The translations under genes and the position numbers were made by a program. The notes under the pieces are model-generated. The model was not told where the DNA came from and made no database searches. It worked only from the letters and a program-made list of their open reading frames with translations. A DNA stretch of 64,000 nt from Anaeromyces robustus (lineage: Eukaryota > Neocallimastigomycota > Neocallimastigomycetes > Neocallimastigales > Neocallimastigaceae), in NCBI GenBank assembly GCA_002104895.1, contig MCFG01000045.1, forward strand, positions 186,001 to 250,000. Direction: 5' to 3'. Each line of letters opens with the position of its first letter. The stretch's first letter is position 1. Below, piece by piece: positions 1-14,143 of the stretch.

Positions 1-189
1 TAAATTTCTTCTTGTAATTTTACTTTTTTCTGGTATAATAGTAGTATTAATAAAAATCATATAGAACTTATCTTCATTTTTATTTTTATTTTCATTTACT
101 GAAGATTCAGTTTTTTTTGGGTAGGCATAACTTTTTAATATTACATTAAATAAACCCAATAAAAAGAATAAATATATGAAACTTTTCAT
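1..189 (-). CDS. Secreted protein, N-terminal part only (cut by window edge)
   Basis: The minus strand opens with ATG at 189-187 and stays open for 63 codons to base 1. It encodes a typical signal peptide (MKSFIYLFFLLGLF..., basic start, Leu/Phe-rich core, break near SYAYP at residues 21-24) followed by a short Lys/Asn/Glu-rich stretch and the sequence FYMIFINTTIIPEKS. Large families of secreted proteins with this layout exist in anaerobic fungi, but I cannot assign a function from so short a piece. The ATG was chosen because it directly precedes the hydrophobic core and lies just downstream of T-rich (A-rich on the sense strand) leader sequence. It could also be an exon of a longer gene. Confidence 0.5.
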   Translation of the reverse strand, partial: MKSFIYLFFLLGLFNVILKSYAYPKKTESSVNENKNKNEDKFYMIFINTTIIPEKSKITRRNL

Positions 190-2672
190 TTTTTTATTTA
201 ATTTTTATTTTTATTTTTTATCTTATTTTTTTTTTATTTTTATTTTTTTTTTATTTTTATTTTTATTTTTATTTTTTTTTATTTTTTGATACTTCAATTT
301 AAATATAATATATCTGTATAAAAATATTTATTAAATTTTTTTAATTTTTAGTTTTTTTTTTATAAGCTTTATTATTAGCTTATTGAATAATCAATATTCA
401 GTGTCAAGGATAAAAGTATTTACAAATTAAAAACTTATCCTTTTTTTTAATTTAAAACTTCAACTCATATGAGGTTTATTTTTCTTTTTATACCTTTTTT
501 TTTTTTTTTTATTTATATTAAAAAACAAATTGAAATTTAATTAATTAAATTTTCATTTTACATTTCTTAATTTATTATAATTTAATACATAATATATATT
601 ATATATATTTTATTTACTCATTTTTTTATTAATGAATGATTTACTAATTTGTTTTTTTTTTTTTTTATTTTTATTTTTTTTTTTTTTTTTATTTTTTATT
701 TAATTATAAAATAAATTAAAATAATCATTGTGTAACCAATTTAATAATATAAAAATACAAAAATACAAAAATTAAAGAAACAAAAATAAAAAAAAAAATA
801 AAATAAAAAATTAAAAAATAAACGGACTTTATTTTTTTTAAAAAAAAAAAAAAAATTTTTTTAAAAAAATAATTTGTTAATCCTTATTTTTTTTTTTTTA
901 TTAATTAATATTTATTAAAATATTTTATTAAATATTTATTATTAAATATTAAATCCTATTTTTACTTTTGTTTTTATTTTTTTTTGTAATGATTCATATG
1001 AATCATTGATAAATATTCAATCAGAACTTTAATAACAATAATATAAATATTATTCTATCTATTAATGTTTTTAATATATAAGAAGTAGAATATATAATAA
1101 TTGATTGATATTATGATAAGTATTAGATAATTATAAAATTTCATAACTATTTAATCGAGAAAAAAAAACATAAAAATAAAAAAAATATTTATATTTAATA
1201 TAAAAAAATAAATATAATTAATTACTTTATATTTATAAAAGAATATATCGCATCAATAACAACAACAATAATAATAATGATAAGATTTAATAAACTAATA
1301 TTGATATAATAAAATGGCTTATACACTCACTATAAATGGTAAATAACACCACAATTATTGACATTTCAATAAATAATAATTACTAATAATGAATTAATAT
1401 ATTAAAAATGAAATAAAATAAAATAAAATGAAAAATAAAAAAAACCACTTTTTTTTAATATATTTTTAATTTTAATTTTAATTTTAATTTTTTATTAATT
1501 TAATCAATTTAATTTAATTTAATTTAGCATATTTAATGTAATTTTTTGTTGTAAAATAAAAATAAAATTATTGACATAATAATAATAATAATAATATACA
1601 AACCTTGGAAAACAAAAAAAAAAAGTTAATTTAATGACTCTCACCACAAAGTTTATATAATAATAATAATTTATTTATGACAACGTTGTACATAACCGTA
1701 GAAAAAAAGTAAAAAAAGTATATTTATTATGTTATAAACATAAGAAATATTTGTATATATTTTTTATTATTTTGAATTTAATTATAGAAATTTTTATTAT
1801 TATTAATTAAATAAAAAAAAAAAAAAAAAAAAAAAAAAAACACCACATAAACTTTATACAGTATTGTATATACATTGTCAAATATTTTTAATATATATCT
1901 AAAATATTATTTTTACCATATCAAAAAAGTTACTTTAAATAAATAATATATATATATTCTTGTTAATGAATCACGAAGTTATTTTATTTTTATTTTATTT
2001 TATTTTTATTTTTTTTTTATTTTTTATTTTTTATTTTTTATTTTTTATTTTTTATTTTTTATTCTTAATTTTTAATTAATTTTTTTTTATTTTTTATTTG
2101 TTATTTATTTATTATTTTGTTTTAATTTTTTATTTATTTAATTATTTACATTTAATAGTTGTGAACTCTTTTATATCTATTACTAAATAATCTTTATTTC
2201 TAATCTAATATTTATTTTATTTCTATTACTAGATAAATATATATATATATATATTTTGTTTAATAGATAATTCTTATTAAAATTAGATAGATAAAACATT
2301 AAGTTTTTTTTTATTAGTTATTATTAATAATAACTGAATAAATTATATATTTTATGTACTAGAATATTTAAACTCTAGAACTTTAATAATTTATAATAGA
2401 TAACTATAATTTAGATTAATTTTATAATTATAATATATTAATCTAATTATTTGGTGTTATAATTTATTATGTAATTATTATATAAAAGTTTAATAAAACT
2501 TTAATATACTAGTTAAATTTATTGATAAATATTAATTAATATGTAACATAGTTAATAATTCTAATATTTGATATAGTTATAATTATAATATTATCAATTA
2601 TAGTATTCGTTTATAAAATGTATTTAACAAAATATACTTTTAAAAAAAAAAAAGTTAAACAATAAATAATAT
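190..2672. other. Intergenic, very A/T-rich; no gene seen
   Basis: This stretch consists of A/T homopolymers, TTTTA-like runs (about 1980-2060) and a poly(A) run near 1810-1840. Stops occur in every frame at short spacing. No RNA gene or mobile element was recognised. Confidence 0.6.
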
Positions 2673-3413
2673 TTATTTATCAATTTTTTTATATTTGTTT
2701 TTACAACAACGATAAATAAAACAAATGAAAGATATAATTACAAATATAACAAAAAATATTGCGAAACAAAAAACAGTTTCCATATTTCTACCAAAAGAAG
2801 TTGATTCATTAGGAACTTCTACAGATGAACTACATAATCCCTCATCCTCATAACAACGTTCAGTAGAACATTCTTTATCATTACTACATGATTGCATATA
2901 TGTTTTACCACAATGTATATGTGAAAATTCAAATACAGCAAAATATTTATAAATAATATCACAATGTTCTATTCCCGAATCTTCATTAAAAACACAATAA
3001 TTATCAATACATTTATTAAAAAAACATTCAGAATCCGAATTACATGTAACATATACATCAGTAATATTCTCAGGATAATTAAAAGTACGTCTTTTTGCAC
3101 AATATTCATTATTTTTTAATTTACTATCATATTCACAAGATCTAAAAATATATTTTTTTATATTTCCTTTTTCATCTGGAAATTCAATGTAGGGTTTAGA
3201 ATTTCCATTTTCTAACATAATACAATCACCATTTCTACAATAATAATTCCATCCATAACTTGTTGAACTTATACTTCCTTTTGATATAGCATTATCATTA
3301 TATTTATAAATATATTCTTCAGAAATATTATCAGAATTAATAGTTATGTTGTAAGTATTTGTATATACTGTTTGAATGTATATAATTATATATATTATAT
3401 ATTTTATAATCAT
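2673..3413 (-). CDS. Cys-rich type I membrane protein, unknown function
   Basis: The gene encodes 246 residues. A signal peptide covers residues 1 to about 19 (MIIKYIIYIIIYIQTVY...). A Cys-rich ectodomain follows, with paired segments of the form C-x4-EC-x4-C (TCNSDSECFFNKC and SCSNDKECSTERC), a pattern resembling the small disulfide knots of Dickkopf/colipase-like domains. A single transmembrane helix lies at about residues 212-233 (FCFAIFFVIFVIISFICFIY) and the tail is short and basic (RCCKNKYKKIDK). The topology is therefore extracellular N-terminus and cytosolic C-terminus. Cys-rich single-pass proteins of this kind are common in anaerobic fungi, but no enzymatic motif is visible. It is isolated, with the nearest coding sequence more than 900 bases away. 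A surface receptor or adhesin is possible but not shown. Confidence 0.75.
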   Translation of the reverse strand: MIIKYIIYIIIYIQTVYTNTYNITINSDNISEEYIYKYNDNAISKGSISSTSYGWNYYCRNGDCIMLENGNSKPYIEFPDEKGNIKKYIFRSCEYDSKLKNNEYCAKRRTFNYPENITDVYVTCNSDSECFFNKCIDNYCVFNEDSGIEHCDIIYKYFAVFEFSHIHCGKTYMQSCSNDKECSTERCYEDEGLCSSSVEVPNESTSFGRNMETVFCFAIFFVIFVIISFICFIYRCCKNKYKKIDK

Positions 3414-4333
3414 CTTTGATAATTAATATTTTAAAAGATGTTATATATATTATATTATATTATATATATTTATTTATTAAATTAAATAAATAAAAAAAAT
3501 CATTTTATGAAATGTTTATATACATATTCTTTTATAAAAGAATATTTCTTTTTTTGATTTTTAAATAATTATTTTATTTATAATTCCAAATAACTATTTT
3601 TAATTAAAATATAATTTTTATTATTATTTTTATTTTTATTTTTTTTTTTAAAAAAAGAAATATAAAAAAATTACAATTTTATATTTACTAATTATAAATA
3701 CAAATTTAATATACAATTCAAAAATTATTAAATATTTTTTATTCATATATTTTTTCTATTTATTTTTATATAGTCAAAATATATACATTTATATATATTT
3801 AATTTTAATTCAATAATATTAAAAAATAATAATAATAATAATAATATTTAAAAATAAAATAAAATTAAATATTTAAATATATTCTATTTTATCTATTTTA
3901 TTTATTATTTTATGTTATAAGAGAGTATAGGGAAAGATTTGGAATAGTATATGATAATAATAGTAGAATAATTTTTATTGACTTAATTTTGCTTAATATT
4001 TTTACTAAATTATTATTAAAATTTTGAAGAAATTCCTTTTTTTTTTTTTTTTTATGTCATGATTTAACTTAATATTATATTTATATTATATTTATATAAT
4101 ATATATAATACAATTACATTTTTAATTTTTTAAAACATAAATTTTAACTTTATATAATCCAATTAATAAAATATAAATAAATATCTTTATATGTTTTTTT
4201 TTTTTTTTATTAATAAATTATTATTTTTTTTTAATTTTTTTTTAAAAAATAAAATAAAATAAAATATAAACAAAAAAAAATAAATCAAATAATAATTAAT
4301 CAATTATATTTGAAAATTCGATAACTTTTATAT
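3414..4333. other. Intergenic, A/T-rich; no gene seen
   Basis: This region has A/T runs and short AAT repeats (about 3825-3845). Nothing coding was recognised. Confidence 0.55.
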
Positions 4334-5240
4334 TTAAAGAATATAATATTTGTGATTTTTGATACTCGTTCGTTCAAAACTTTTTATTTTTTCATGGTCT
4401 GGTTCCACACAAACAATTTTGCGGAAATGGTTCCACTTATGAATATCTCCTCCATTTCCTGTTCCTAGATCCAACAACGTCCCTTTATATTTATTGAGTA
4501 TATTTTGCTTAATCATATTATGATACTTTTGCATTAAAAACGGTTGATGAAGGTAAAAAATTTTTAATATTTATTTTCTGGTAGATGATCTTCCGTCCGT
4601 GATAATGATTCCATCATTTGGAATTGATTTAATATCATTATCTTTAGTCATGGAGATTACAAAATTTTGTAAATCGGCAAAGTTGTAGTTGTAACATTTA
4701 ATAATATCTTTTTTAACTAATTTATTGTTAAAATCTTGAAAATTTTAACTTGTTAAGATTTATTTCTCAAGTCCTCATTATAATAAATGACATCGAATAG
4801 AATAAATCTATCATTAATTAATAAATTCACAATCAACTTCAATAATAATAATCATTCCCACGACTTTGTCCAACATATTCCACAAGTAAATTTTCAGTAA
4901 AACTAAACATTAAATTATTGATAATAATTATTAATCTACGAAATCCATCGGTTTTAGCAGCAACGTAAAATGTACCATGAATCAAATTTTTTTAATATAT
5001 TCCACATGATTATTTAAAGAATTTGTAATTTCTATATTTTCATTACTTTTCCAAAAAATTGAAGAAAATTCGAAAGATCTGCATAATGAAATTTTATTTA
5101 ATACATTTTCTTTTGTAGTCGTCGTTTCTTCAATGATTTTTAATATTTTCAATTCGTTCGTAAAGATATTCTAAAATAGTGTATAAATTTTGTTGTTTTT
5201 CCAAAGATTCATAATAATAACTTGATATAATTGAATTCAT
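4334..5240 (-). pseudogene. Fossil of a virus-type mRNA capping enzyme (guanylyltransferase plus N7-methyltransferase parts)
   Basis: On the minus strand two recognisable parts occur in the order found in multifunctional capping enzymes of large DNA viruses (asfarvirus, poxvirus and mimivirus type). The first is a nucleotidyltransferase part with the lysine motif KTDG at 4955-4944. The second is a methyltransferase part with the SAM-binding signature LLDLGTGNGGD, starting at 4534. Host fungi normally use separate proteins for these steps, and the fused order is typical of nucleocytoplasmic large DNA viruses and of the virus-like cytoplasmic linear plasmids of yeasts. The copy is far shorter than the intact family and is broken in several places, so it is a non-functional fossil. 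Its base composition is drifting toward that of the surroundings, which suggests a fairly old insertion. No other viral gene was recognised beside it. Confidence 0.7.
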
Positions 5241-7129
<1,889 letters not shown>

Positions 7130-7378
7130 ATGGCAGGCCATTTACCTGATTCTAATAGTAGTTCATGCTATTTACTACATGGAAAAAATGAATCATGTAT
7201 AAATTCTGAAATCCCTCCGATAACAAATAAACCTATCGATAAATTAAATATAAAAAATTTTGATGATAAGAATCAACAAGAAAATGATAAAAAAGTGAAA
7301 AATTATAAAAATAATGAACCAAATTCTATGAATTCAAGGAAGCCAACATACAATAATAGAAACGGAAATATTAACTTC

Positions 7379-7422
<44 letters not shown>

Positions 7423-8647
7423 TAACTATGATATTAAAGCCATTACAAATAATAGTAATGAAGTAAATAATAGAAATAATTATAATATTAAAATGTTAAA
7501 TAATACTATTGTTAGTTTATATAATTCAACTATTGAAAATGATATTAAAACTATGGATACTAATAATAATAATAATAATAATAATATAAGTGTAAGAAAT
7601 AATAATAACAACATGAATGATAGTAGTATTATTATTTTATCAGTGATTTCTATTGCACTTGTAGCTATAATTGGTATTATTGAATTAATATGCCTTAGGT
7701 CCAAGAGAAATAATGAAAAACTAAAAATGGATAATATTATAAATGTAGATAATAAAATTTCAGAAAAGGAATCTAATACATATAATACTACATCATTTCA
7801 AAATGTTTCATATCAAAATGATCTTAATAATAATGATATTAATAATAATCAATATAATGGTAATAATTTAAATAATAGTTATTTATACCATGTTAATATA
7901 AACTATACATTACCAGTTATATCAAATAATGATAAAAATCCAACGGAAATTTGTCAAGAATATCTTAATTCTTTAAATAAATATAAGTATAAAAAATTTC
8001 GTATATCTTCTTCTCAATCTATTAGTTCACCACCTCTTAGTCCTCAAATTGAAGATTCTTTTCTTTCTACAGACCAACAGGATAATGATTTAAATATTTC
8101 AATTTATAAACCACAACCTATTATGATTGATCCTCAATTTGAAAATTCTTTTGTAGCTACTCATCATCCATCCAAATCTTATAATTCTTTTATTAATAGT
8201 TCCTATACTAGGTCAACAATGAAATCTTTCCATACTTCAAAATCAACGAATCTATCCACAATTTTATCAATAAATTCTTCTATAAAAGCAGATAATACTT
8301 TATCAATGATTAAATCTAATGATTTAAAATCTGATAATAAAAATTTTAATAATTCTTCATTTTCATTGAATAGTAAGGTTACAAACAGTATATGTTCAAA
8401 TAGGAATCCATCTTTGAATGGAGAAATATGTAGTATACCATATAAACCTTATTATGAATATGAATCTACACCAGGTACAATTAAAAGTAAAAGTAGTGAA
8501 TCATCAAAATATTTAGATAAAGCCTATAATACATTATCAAGTACTGTAAGAAGAACTAAAAGTGAACTTTCTCATAAATATTATAAACATCAAAAATATC
8601 AATCTCAACCTGTTTATATTGATGTTTCATCATTATTAATTAAATAA
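7130..8647 (+). CDS. Asn-rich single-pass membrane protein, unknown
   Basis: The gene encodes 505 residues. The N-terminal 160 residues are polar and dominated by Asn runs (residues 84-96 and 145-152, encoded by AAT repeats). One clear transmembrane helix follows at about residues 166-188 (SSIIILSVISIALVAIIGII...), stopped by LRSKR. The C-terminal 315 residues are Ser/Asn-rich and probably cytosolic, with Pro-Ser motifs (SSPPLSPQ, YKPQPIMIDPQFENSF) that could be phosphorylation or SH3-type docking sites. There is no cleavable signal peptide at the chosen ATG, so the helix may act as a signal anchor. Alternatively, a first exon may lie upstream, since a CAG at 7133-7135 could be a splice acceptor. 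The overall shape resembles fungal wall-stress sensors (short ectodomain, one helix, Ser-rich tail), but no homology is claimed. Confidence 0.65.
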
Positions 8648-8861
8648 AAAAAAATATTTAAATACAAATAAAATATAATAATAATAATAATAATAAAAAT
8701 CATAATCATAATAATAATAATAATAATAAATATAAAAAATACGCAAAAAGAAATATAATGATAATGATAAATAATAAAATACATTATATAAACATAAAAA
8801 TACGCAATAACAAATATAATAAAAACAATAAAAACAATAAAAAAAAAATAAAAATAAAAAA

Positions 8862-8912
<51 letters not shown>

Positions 8913-11268
8913 AATTTAATTTATTATCAACTAAATTAAGTTAAAGTAATAGAATATACATATATATATTAATAACAACTATTAAAAAAATATATTATTA
9001 AACATAAATTCATAATTATTTATAAAAATACAACATAAATATTTAATAATAATAATAATAATGCTAATAATAAAAATAAAAATAATACAATATAATTATT
9101 AATAATTATAAAAAATATATACAAATAATATTATAAATATTTAAAAAATAATAAAAAGACTTATAAAGAGTTTTTTTTTATTATGAAAATACATTTTAAT
9201 AATTTAATTTATTATAAATTATAATAAATAAATAAATAAAGAATTATTAAAATATAATGATATAATAATCCATTAAAAAAAAAAAAAAAAAAAAACATCA
9301 TAATTATCTAAATCGTTTAAATATCTATTAATATTTGATATTTATTATAAATAATTATTTTATAGTAAAAAAAATTAATATAACATTAATAATTAACCAG
9401 ATAAAAAAAAAAAAAAAACTTATATATGAGTAATAAATATTTTTTAAAAATAAAAATTGTTTAAAATTTATTTATTATTTTTATATTTCATAATTATATA
9501 TATATAAGAATATATAAAAATATTCTTACAAGCATACATAGATATCTAATAAATCTAATAATATGAATATTAGCTTTATTAATTATAAAAAAAAATAATT
9601 AAATAATAAATTAATAAATAAAAATTATATATAATAAAAAAAAAATAAAATAATAAATGAATAAATAAAACAATAATGTAACATCTTAAAAGTTTATTAG
9701 TGACTATATCATTAAATGATAGATCATAATAATTTTATTAATTAAATAATAAAATGTAAAGTTACATTAAATAATTAATAATAATAATAATAATAATTAA
9801 TAATAATAATAATGTTTATAATAACTAGAGGAAAATTAATTTTAAATATTATTATGTTTTTTAAATCTTAAAATAATATTTAAAAGTTTTTTTTTATTTT
9901 TTTTTTATTAATATAATTATTTGTTTATTAATACAAAGGTTTTATTTTTGAAAAACAAAATTAAAATTATAAATTTATAAAAAATTAGTTATATAATATA
10001 TATATATATATATTCATAAGTTTTCTCTTTTATTATTGATAAATGTATCAATATTCTACATACTTTAAGATTTTTATATATATATTTAATAGAACCGTTT
10101 AAATTAATATATAGGCAGTTAAATATTTTATATAGATAAAACTGCCTAAATATTATATATATTATATTAAAAAATAATATTTAAAGAAATTTCTTAATTA
10201 AAATAAAGAAAAACACAAAATAATTATTTTATCTTGGAAATAATGGATAATTAAAATGAATTATTATTAATTATTATTATTTATTAATTAATATTAATGA
10301 TATTAATTTTATTATTAATGATAATGAATTTTTTGAATATAGAATTCAATAGTCTAAATCCAAAATTGAAGAGGATAAAAAAATAAATATTTTATCTAAC
10401 ATTTATTATTATTATTATTATTTTTTTTTTTAAGAATTTTCTTAAAAGAAATCACAAAATAAATATTTTTTTATTTTAATATTTTAATATTTTAATTATA
10501 TTTTATATTTTATAAACATAATTATTATTATTGTGGAAAAAGACAAAATAAAAGTTAAAAATAAAAGTTAAAATAAATATAAATATTTTTTTTCCCTTTA
10601 CCACAAATCAATAAATCCTAATAATTAATTTAAGTTGGAACAGGAGATAAATAATATGTTTTATTTTTTATTGACATGAGAAAGTTGTTTGGCTAAAAAA
10701 ATGTTTGTGATACCATAATTGTAATATTTAATGTAATATGTAATATATTATAAAATATTATAAAATATTATAAAATATTTAATACATTGTAATACATACT
10801 AATACATTGTATTACATACTTTATATTATATTTTATATTTTATATTTTATATATTTTTGGTATATTATTATATTAATTAAAATTTAAAATTAAAATTTAA
10901 AATTTAAAAATATACTTAAAATAGATTAAATATTGTGTAACAAAAAAACCCCCCTTATGACATTTGAATTAATTAATTATTAGGGTTTTATAAAATACCA
11001 TCTAGATTTAAAATCTATACAAAATATATGTATGTAGTAATATTAATTAAAAAAAAAAAAAAAATTTTTTTTTTAATACATATATTAATTATTATTATAT
11101 ATTATTATATATATATTAGAAAGAAAAAAAAAAAAAAAAAGTATATAAAGAAAAGAAATCTCTTTTATTTGTGTCCAAAAAAAACAAAAATATTAAAAAT
11201 AATAAAATATACCAAAATAAAATAAAATTAAAATAAAATAAAAATAAAATAAAATAAAATATACGAAA
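8648..11268. other. Intergenic, A/T-rich with small repeats; no gene seen
   Basis: The region holds an AAAT array (8850-8912), several AAT arrays and a small hairpin at 10112-10148. The open frame at 11028-11225 is a Lys/Ile string over A-rich DNA upstream of the next gene and is not believed. Confidence 0.55.
8850..8912. repeat. (AAAT)n microsatellite
   Basis: This is an uninterrupted AAAT tandem array of about 15 copies, downstream of the Asn-rich membrane protein gene. Confidence 0.95.
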
Positions 11269-12189
11269 ATGAAATTTTCTAGTACCTTATTAACTTGTTT
11301 ATTAGCTTCTTCCACTGTTTTTTCTTATACTTTAAATAAAAGAGATGATTTTACTGATAAATTAAAAGAATCTCAAGGAGATATTGATAAACAAATGGAA
11401 CAAATGAAAGAAGAAATGGAAAAAATGCAAGGTAGTATGGGAAATCTTCCAACTGGTTCAACTCCAGAATTACCAAGTACTAATACTGGTTCAACTCCAG
11501 AATTACCAAATCTTGGTTCATCAACAAATTCTACTTCTCCAACTGATTTCACCACAACTTCTAATACTTCCTTTGGACAACTTCAAAATAGTGATGTTTT
11601 TAATGAAGAATGTCAAAAAGTTATAGCTGAATATTATTCATGTCTTCCAAAGAAAATGACCGATAAAAATTATGATGAATGTTGTAATGTTTATAACAGT
11701 GAAAAATGTGTTAATATTTACAAGAAAAAACTTTCTGAAAATGATGCTTGTAAAAATGGTACAGAAGATGTGGAAAAACAAATTGCTATGATGTCTGGTT
11801 TAATGGATCTCAGTTGTGCTAAACATAATGGTAAATATTGTCCAATTAGTAAATTAAATAAAGAAGGTAAAGAAATTACTCAATCTACTTTAGAAGATAC
11901 CTGTAAATCTCAAGAATGTTTACAAAAAGGTGTTAGTGGATTAGAAGCTAGTAAACAATGGGTACAAATGGCTCTTGATGTTCAAAATAAAGTCAGTGAA
12001 GCTTTTAGTCATCAAAAACGTGCTAATGCTAATACTACTCCTCAAGAAGCTGTTAGTAAAATTGATGGTTATCTTAATGAATTAAAATCTGAAAAATGTT
12101 CCGCTCAAGCCGCCAGTGGAGCCATTTCACTTAAAGCTGGAAATCTTTTCGTTTTATCTTTAGGTTTATTCTTATATTACCTTTTATAA
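11269..12189 (+). CDS. GPI-anchored Cys-rich surface protein, unknown
   Basis: The gene encodes 306 residues. The signal peptide is MKFSSTLLTCLLASSTVFSY, followed at once by TLNKR, a likely Kex2-type processing site at residues 24-25. A short Met/Glu/Lys/Gln-rich segment (about residues 30-57) should form a coiled coil. Two near-copies of a TGSTPELP motif then lead into a Ser/Thr/Pro linker. A domain with about 12 cysteines (about residues 114-225, including ECCNVY and SCAKHNGKYC) follows. The C-terminus has small residues (AASGAIS), a spacer and a hydrophobic end (NLFVLSLGLFLYYLL), the arrangement of a GPI-attachment signal. The protein is therefore expected on the outer face of the membrane or in the wall. 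The Cys domain matches no family that I recognise. The CDS is unbroken by introns and preceded by an A-rich leader. Confidence 0.8.
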   Translation: MKFSSTLLTCLLASSTVFSYTLNKRDDFTDKLKESQGDIDKQMEQMKEEMEKMQGSMGNLPTGSTPELPSTNTGSTPELPNLGSSTNSTSPTDFTTTSNTSFGQLQNSDVFNEECQKVIAEYYSCLPKKMTDKNYDECCNVYNSEKCVNIYKKKLSENDACKNGTEDVEKQIAMMSGLMDLSCAKHNGKYCPISKLNKEGKEITQSTLEDTCKSQECLQKGVSGLEASKQWVQMALDVQNKVSEAFSHQKRANANTTPQEAVSKIDGYLNELKSEKCSAQAASGAISLKAGNLFVLSLGLFLYYLL

Positions 12190-12611
12190 ATAAATAATTA
12201 AATAATTAATTAATTAAATAATTAATTAAATAATTAAATCATTAAATAAAAATTAAATTTTATAACATTTTTATGGTTTTAACTTTTAAATAAATGAATT
12301 ATCATTCATTTTTTTTTTTCATTTATATATATAAAACCAAGATATTCCTATATATCCCAAATATTACATCTATTCCTAATATATATATTTATAAATAAAA
12401 TATATAAAAATTAATAAAAAAAATAAAAATAATTAACAAAAAAAAATAAAATAAAATGAAATATAAATAAAAACAAAATATAAATAAAAAATAAAAAATA
12501 AATAAAAATTATATAAAAAAAAATATTACGCAATATTAATAATAATAATAAAAATAAATAAAAAGTAAAAAATAAAAAATATTTAAAAAATATTTAAAAA
12601 TTAAAAGTTTA

Positions 12612-12643
<32 letters not shown>

Positions 12644-12891
12644 ATGTGTGTATTTTTAATAAAGAAAGGAATGAATGGTTTTTGGTGATTTTTTTTTTTT
12701 TTAAATTTTAAATTTTAAATAATATATAATTTCTAGAAAAATTCCAAAATATTTAATCTATATTAAAATAATTAAAATAAAAAAAAAATTATGTGTATTA
12801 ATTTTTTAATAAATATAATAATAATAAGATAAATAAATAAAAAAAAAAAAAAAAAAAAAGCAAATACCTTTTTTTTTATATTAAAAACATA

Positions 12892-12923
<32 letters not shown>

Positions 12924-13876
12924 GAAGAAGAAGAAGAAGAAGAAAAAGAAGAAAAAAAAATAAATATATATATATAATATAATCATTAAAAAAAAAAATT
13001 TTTTTTTTCTTTTCTTTTTGTCTTGTAATCTACATCTTATTATATCTTATCATGATTATAATTATTTCTAATTTTTTTTTCTTTTTTTGTTATTTTAGAA
13101 TATACACCATAATAATAAAATTAACTCTTTTTTTTTTTTTTTAAAAAAAATATATTTTATTTATATTTTTATATTTTTATTTATTCTTATTATTCTTATT
13201 ATTATTTATTTCTTCTTTCTTTTAAAAAAAATTTTTAATTATTGACTTACTTACTTAATTTATTTTGTTATAATCTTTTTTATTTTTTATTTTATTTTTA
13301 TTTTTTTTTTAATGTTTTCTTATCATTTCTTTTCTTTTTAAATTTTTTTTTTTTTTTTTTGACTTTACATTATATTACAAATTATTACTTAATTTAATAT
13401 TAGGAAAAAAAGTATTATTATTATTATTATTATTATTAATATATTTATATTTATATTTATACTATTTTCATTAATTAATATATGTATATATATATATATA
13501 TTTTACAAATAATTACTATTACTTAAAATATTAATTAGTAATTATTACAATTACATATAAATAATTTTTTATAATTTATTATATGTGGATTAAGAAAAAA
13601 AAAAAAAAAAAAAAAAAAAGTAAAAGGATGTGTATATATAAGAATATTAATTTATGATAATATAACTAATATCTACTTATATATACATATTATTATCACG
13701 ATTTAATATTTATATTTATATAATGATATATATCTCTTATATATATATATATCCAGTTTTAAATCATTCTAACTAAAATTAAGTATTTATAAAAAAAAAT
13801 TCTAATTATATAAATATTTTTTCTTTTTTTTTTTTTTTTTTTTTTTGTTTTGAATAATAATTATTTACAATTATTA

Positions 13877-13923
<47 letters not shown>

Positions 13924-14143
13924 TTATTAATTTCAAATTTTTATTTCTTAAATTAATTAATTAATTAATTGATTAATTATTTAATAATAATAATAATAAT
14001 AGTAATAATTATTTATTTATTTTTAATTAATATTTTGTATTATAAGAATTATTTCATTCCTTCCTTCCTTCATTGATACAAGATTTTTCTAAGTTTTTTT
14101 TTTGTTTTCTTTTTTTTTTTTTTTTTCTTTCTTTTTAATCATT
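12190..14143. other. Intergenic between convergent genes; simple repeats only
   Basis: The flanking genes converge here, so both 3' ends lie in this stretch. It holds a TA/TG dinucleotide run (about 12613-12653), AAT then AAG arrays (about 12893-12950), an ATT array (about 13411-13437) and an ATTT array (about 13893-13925). No gene was seen. Confidence 0.6.

Noticed and set aside
10112-10148. 9-bp hairpin TAGGCAGTT / AACTGCCTA as a terminator or RNA gene
   Set aside because: Too short, with no flanking gene that would make sense of it.
11028-11225. 65-codon open frame upstream of the GPI protein
   Set aside because: Lys/Ile string over A-rich leader DNA; the real gene begins at 11269 with a signal peptide.
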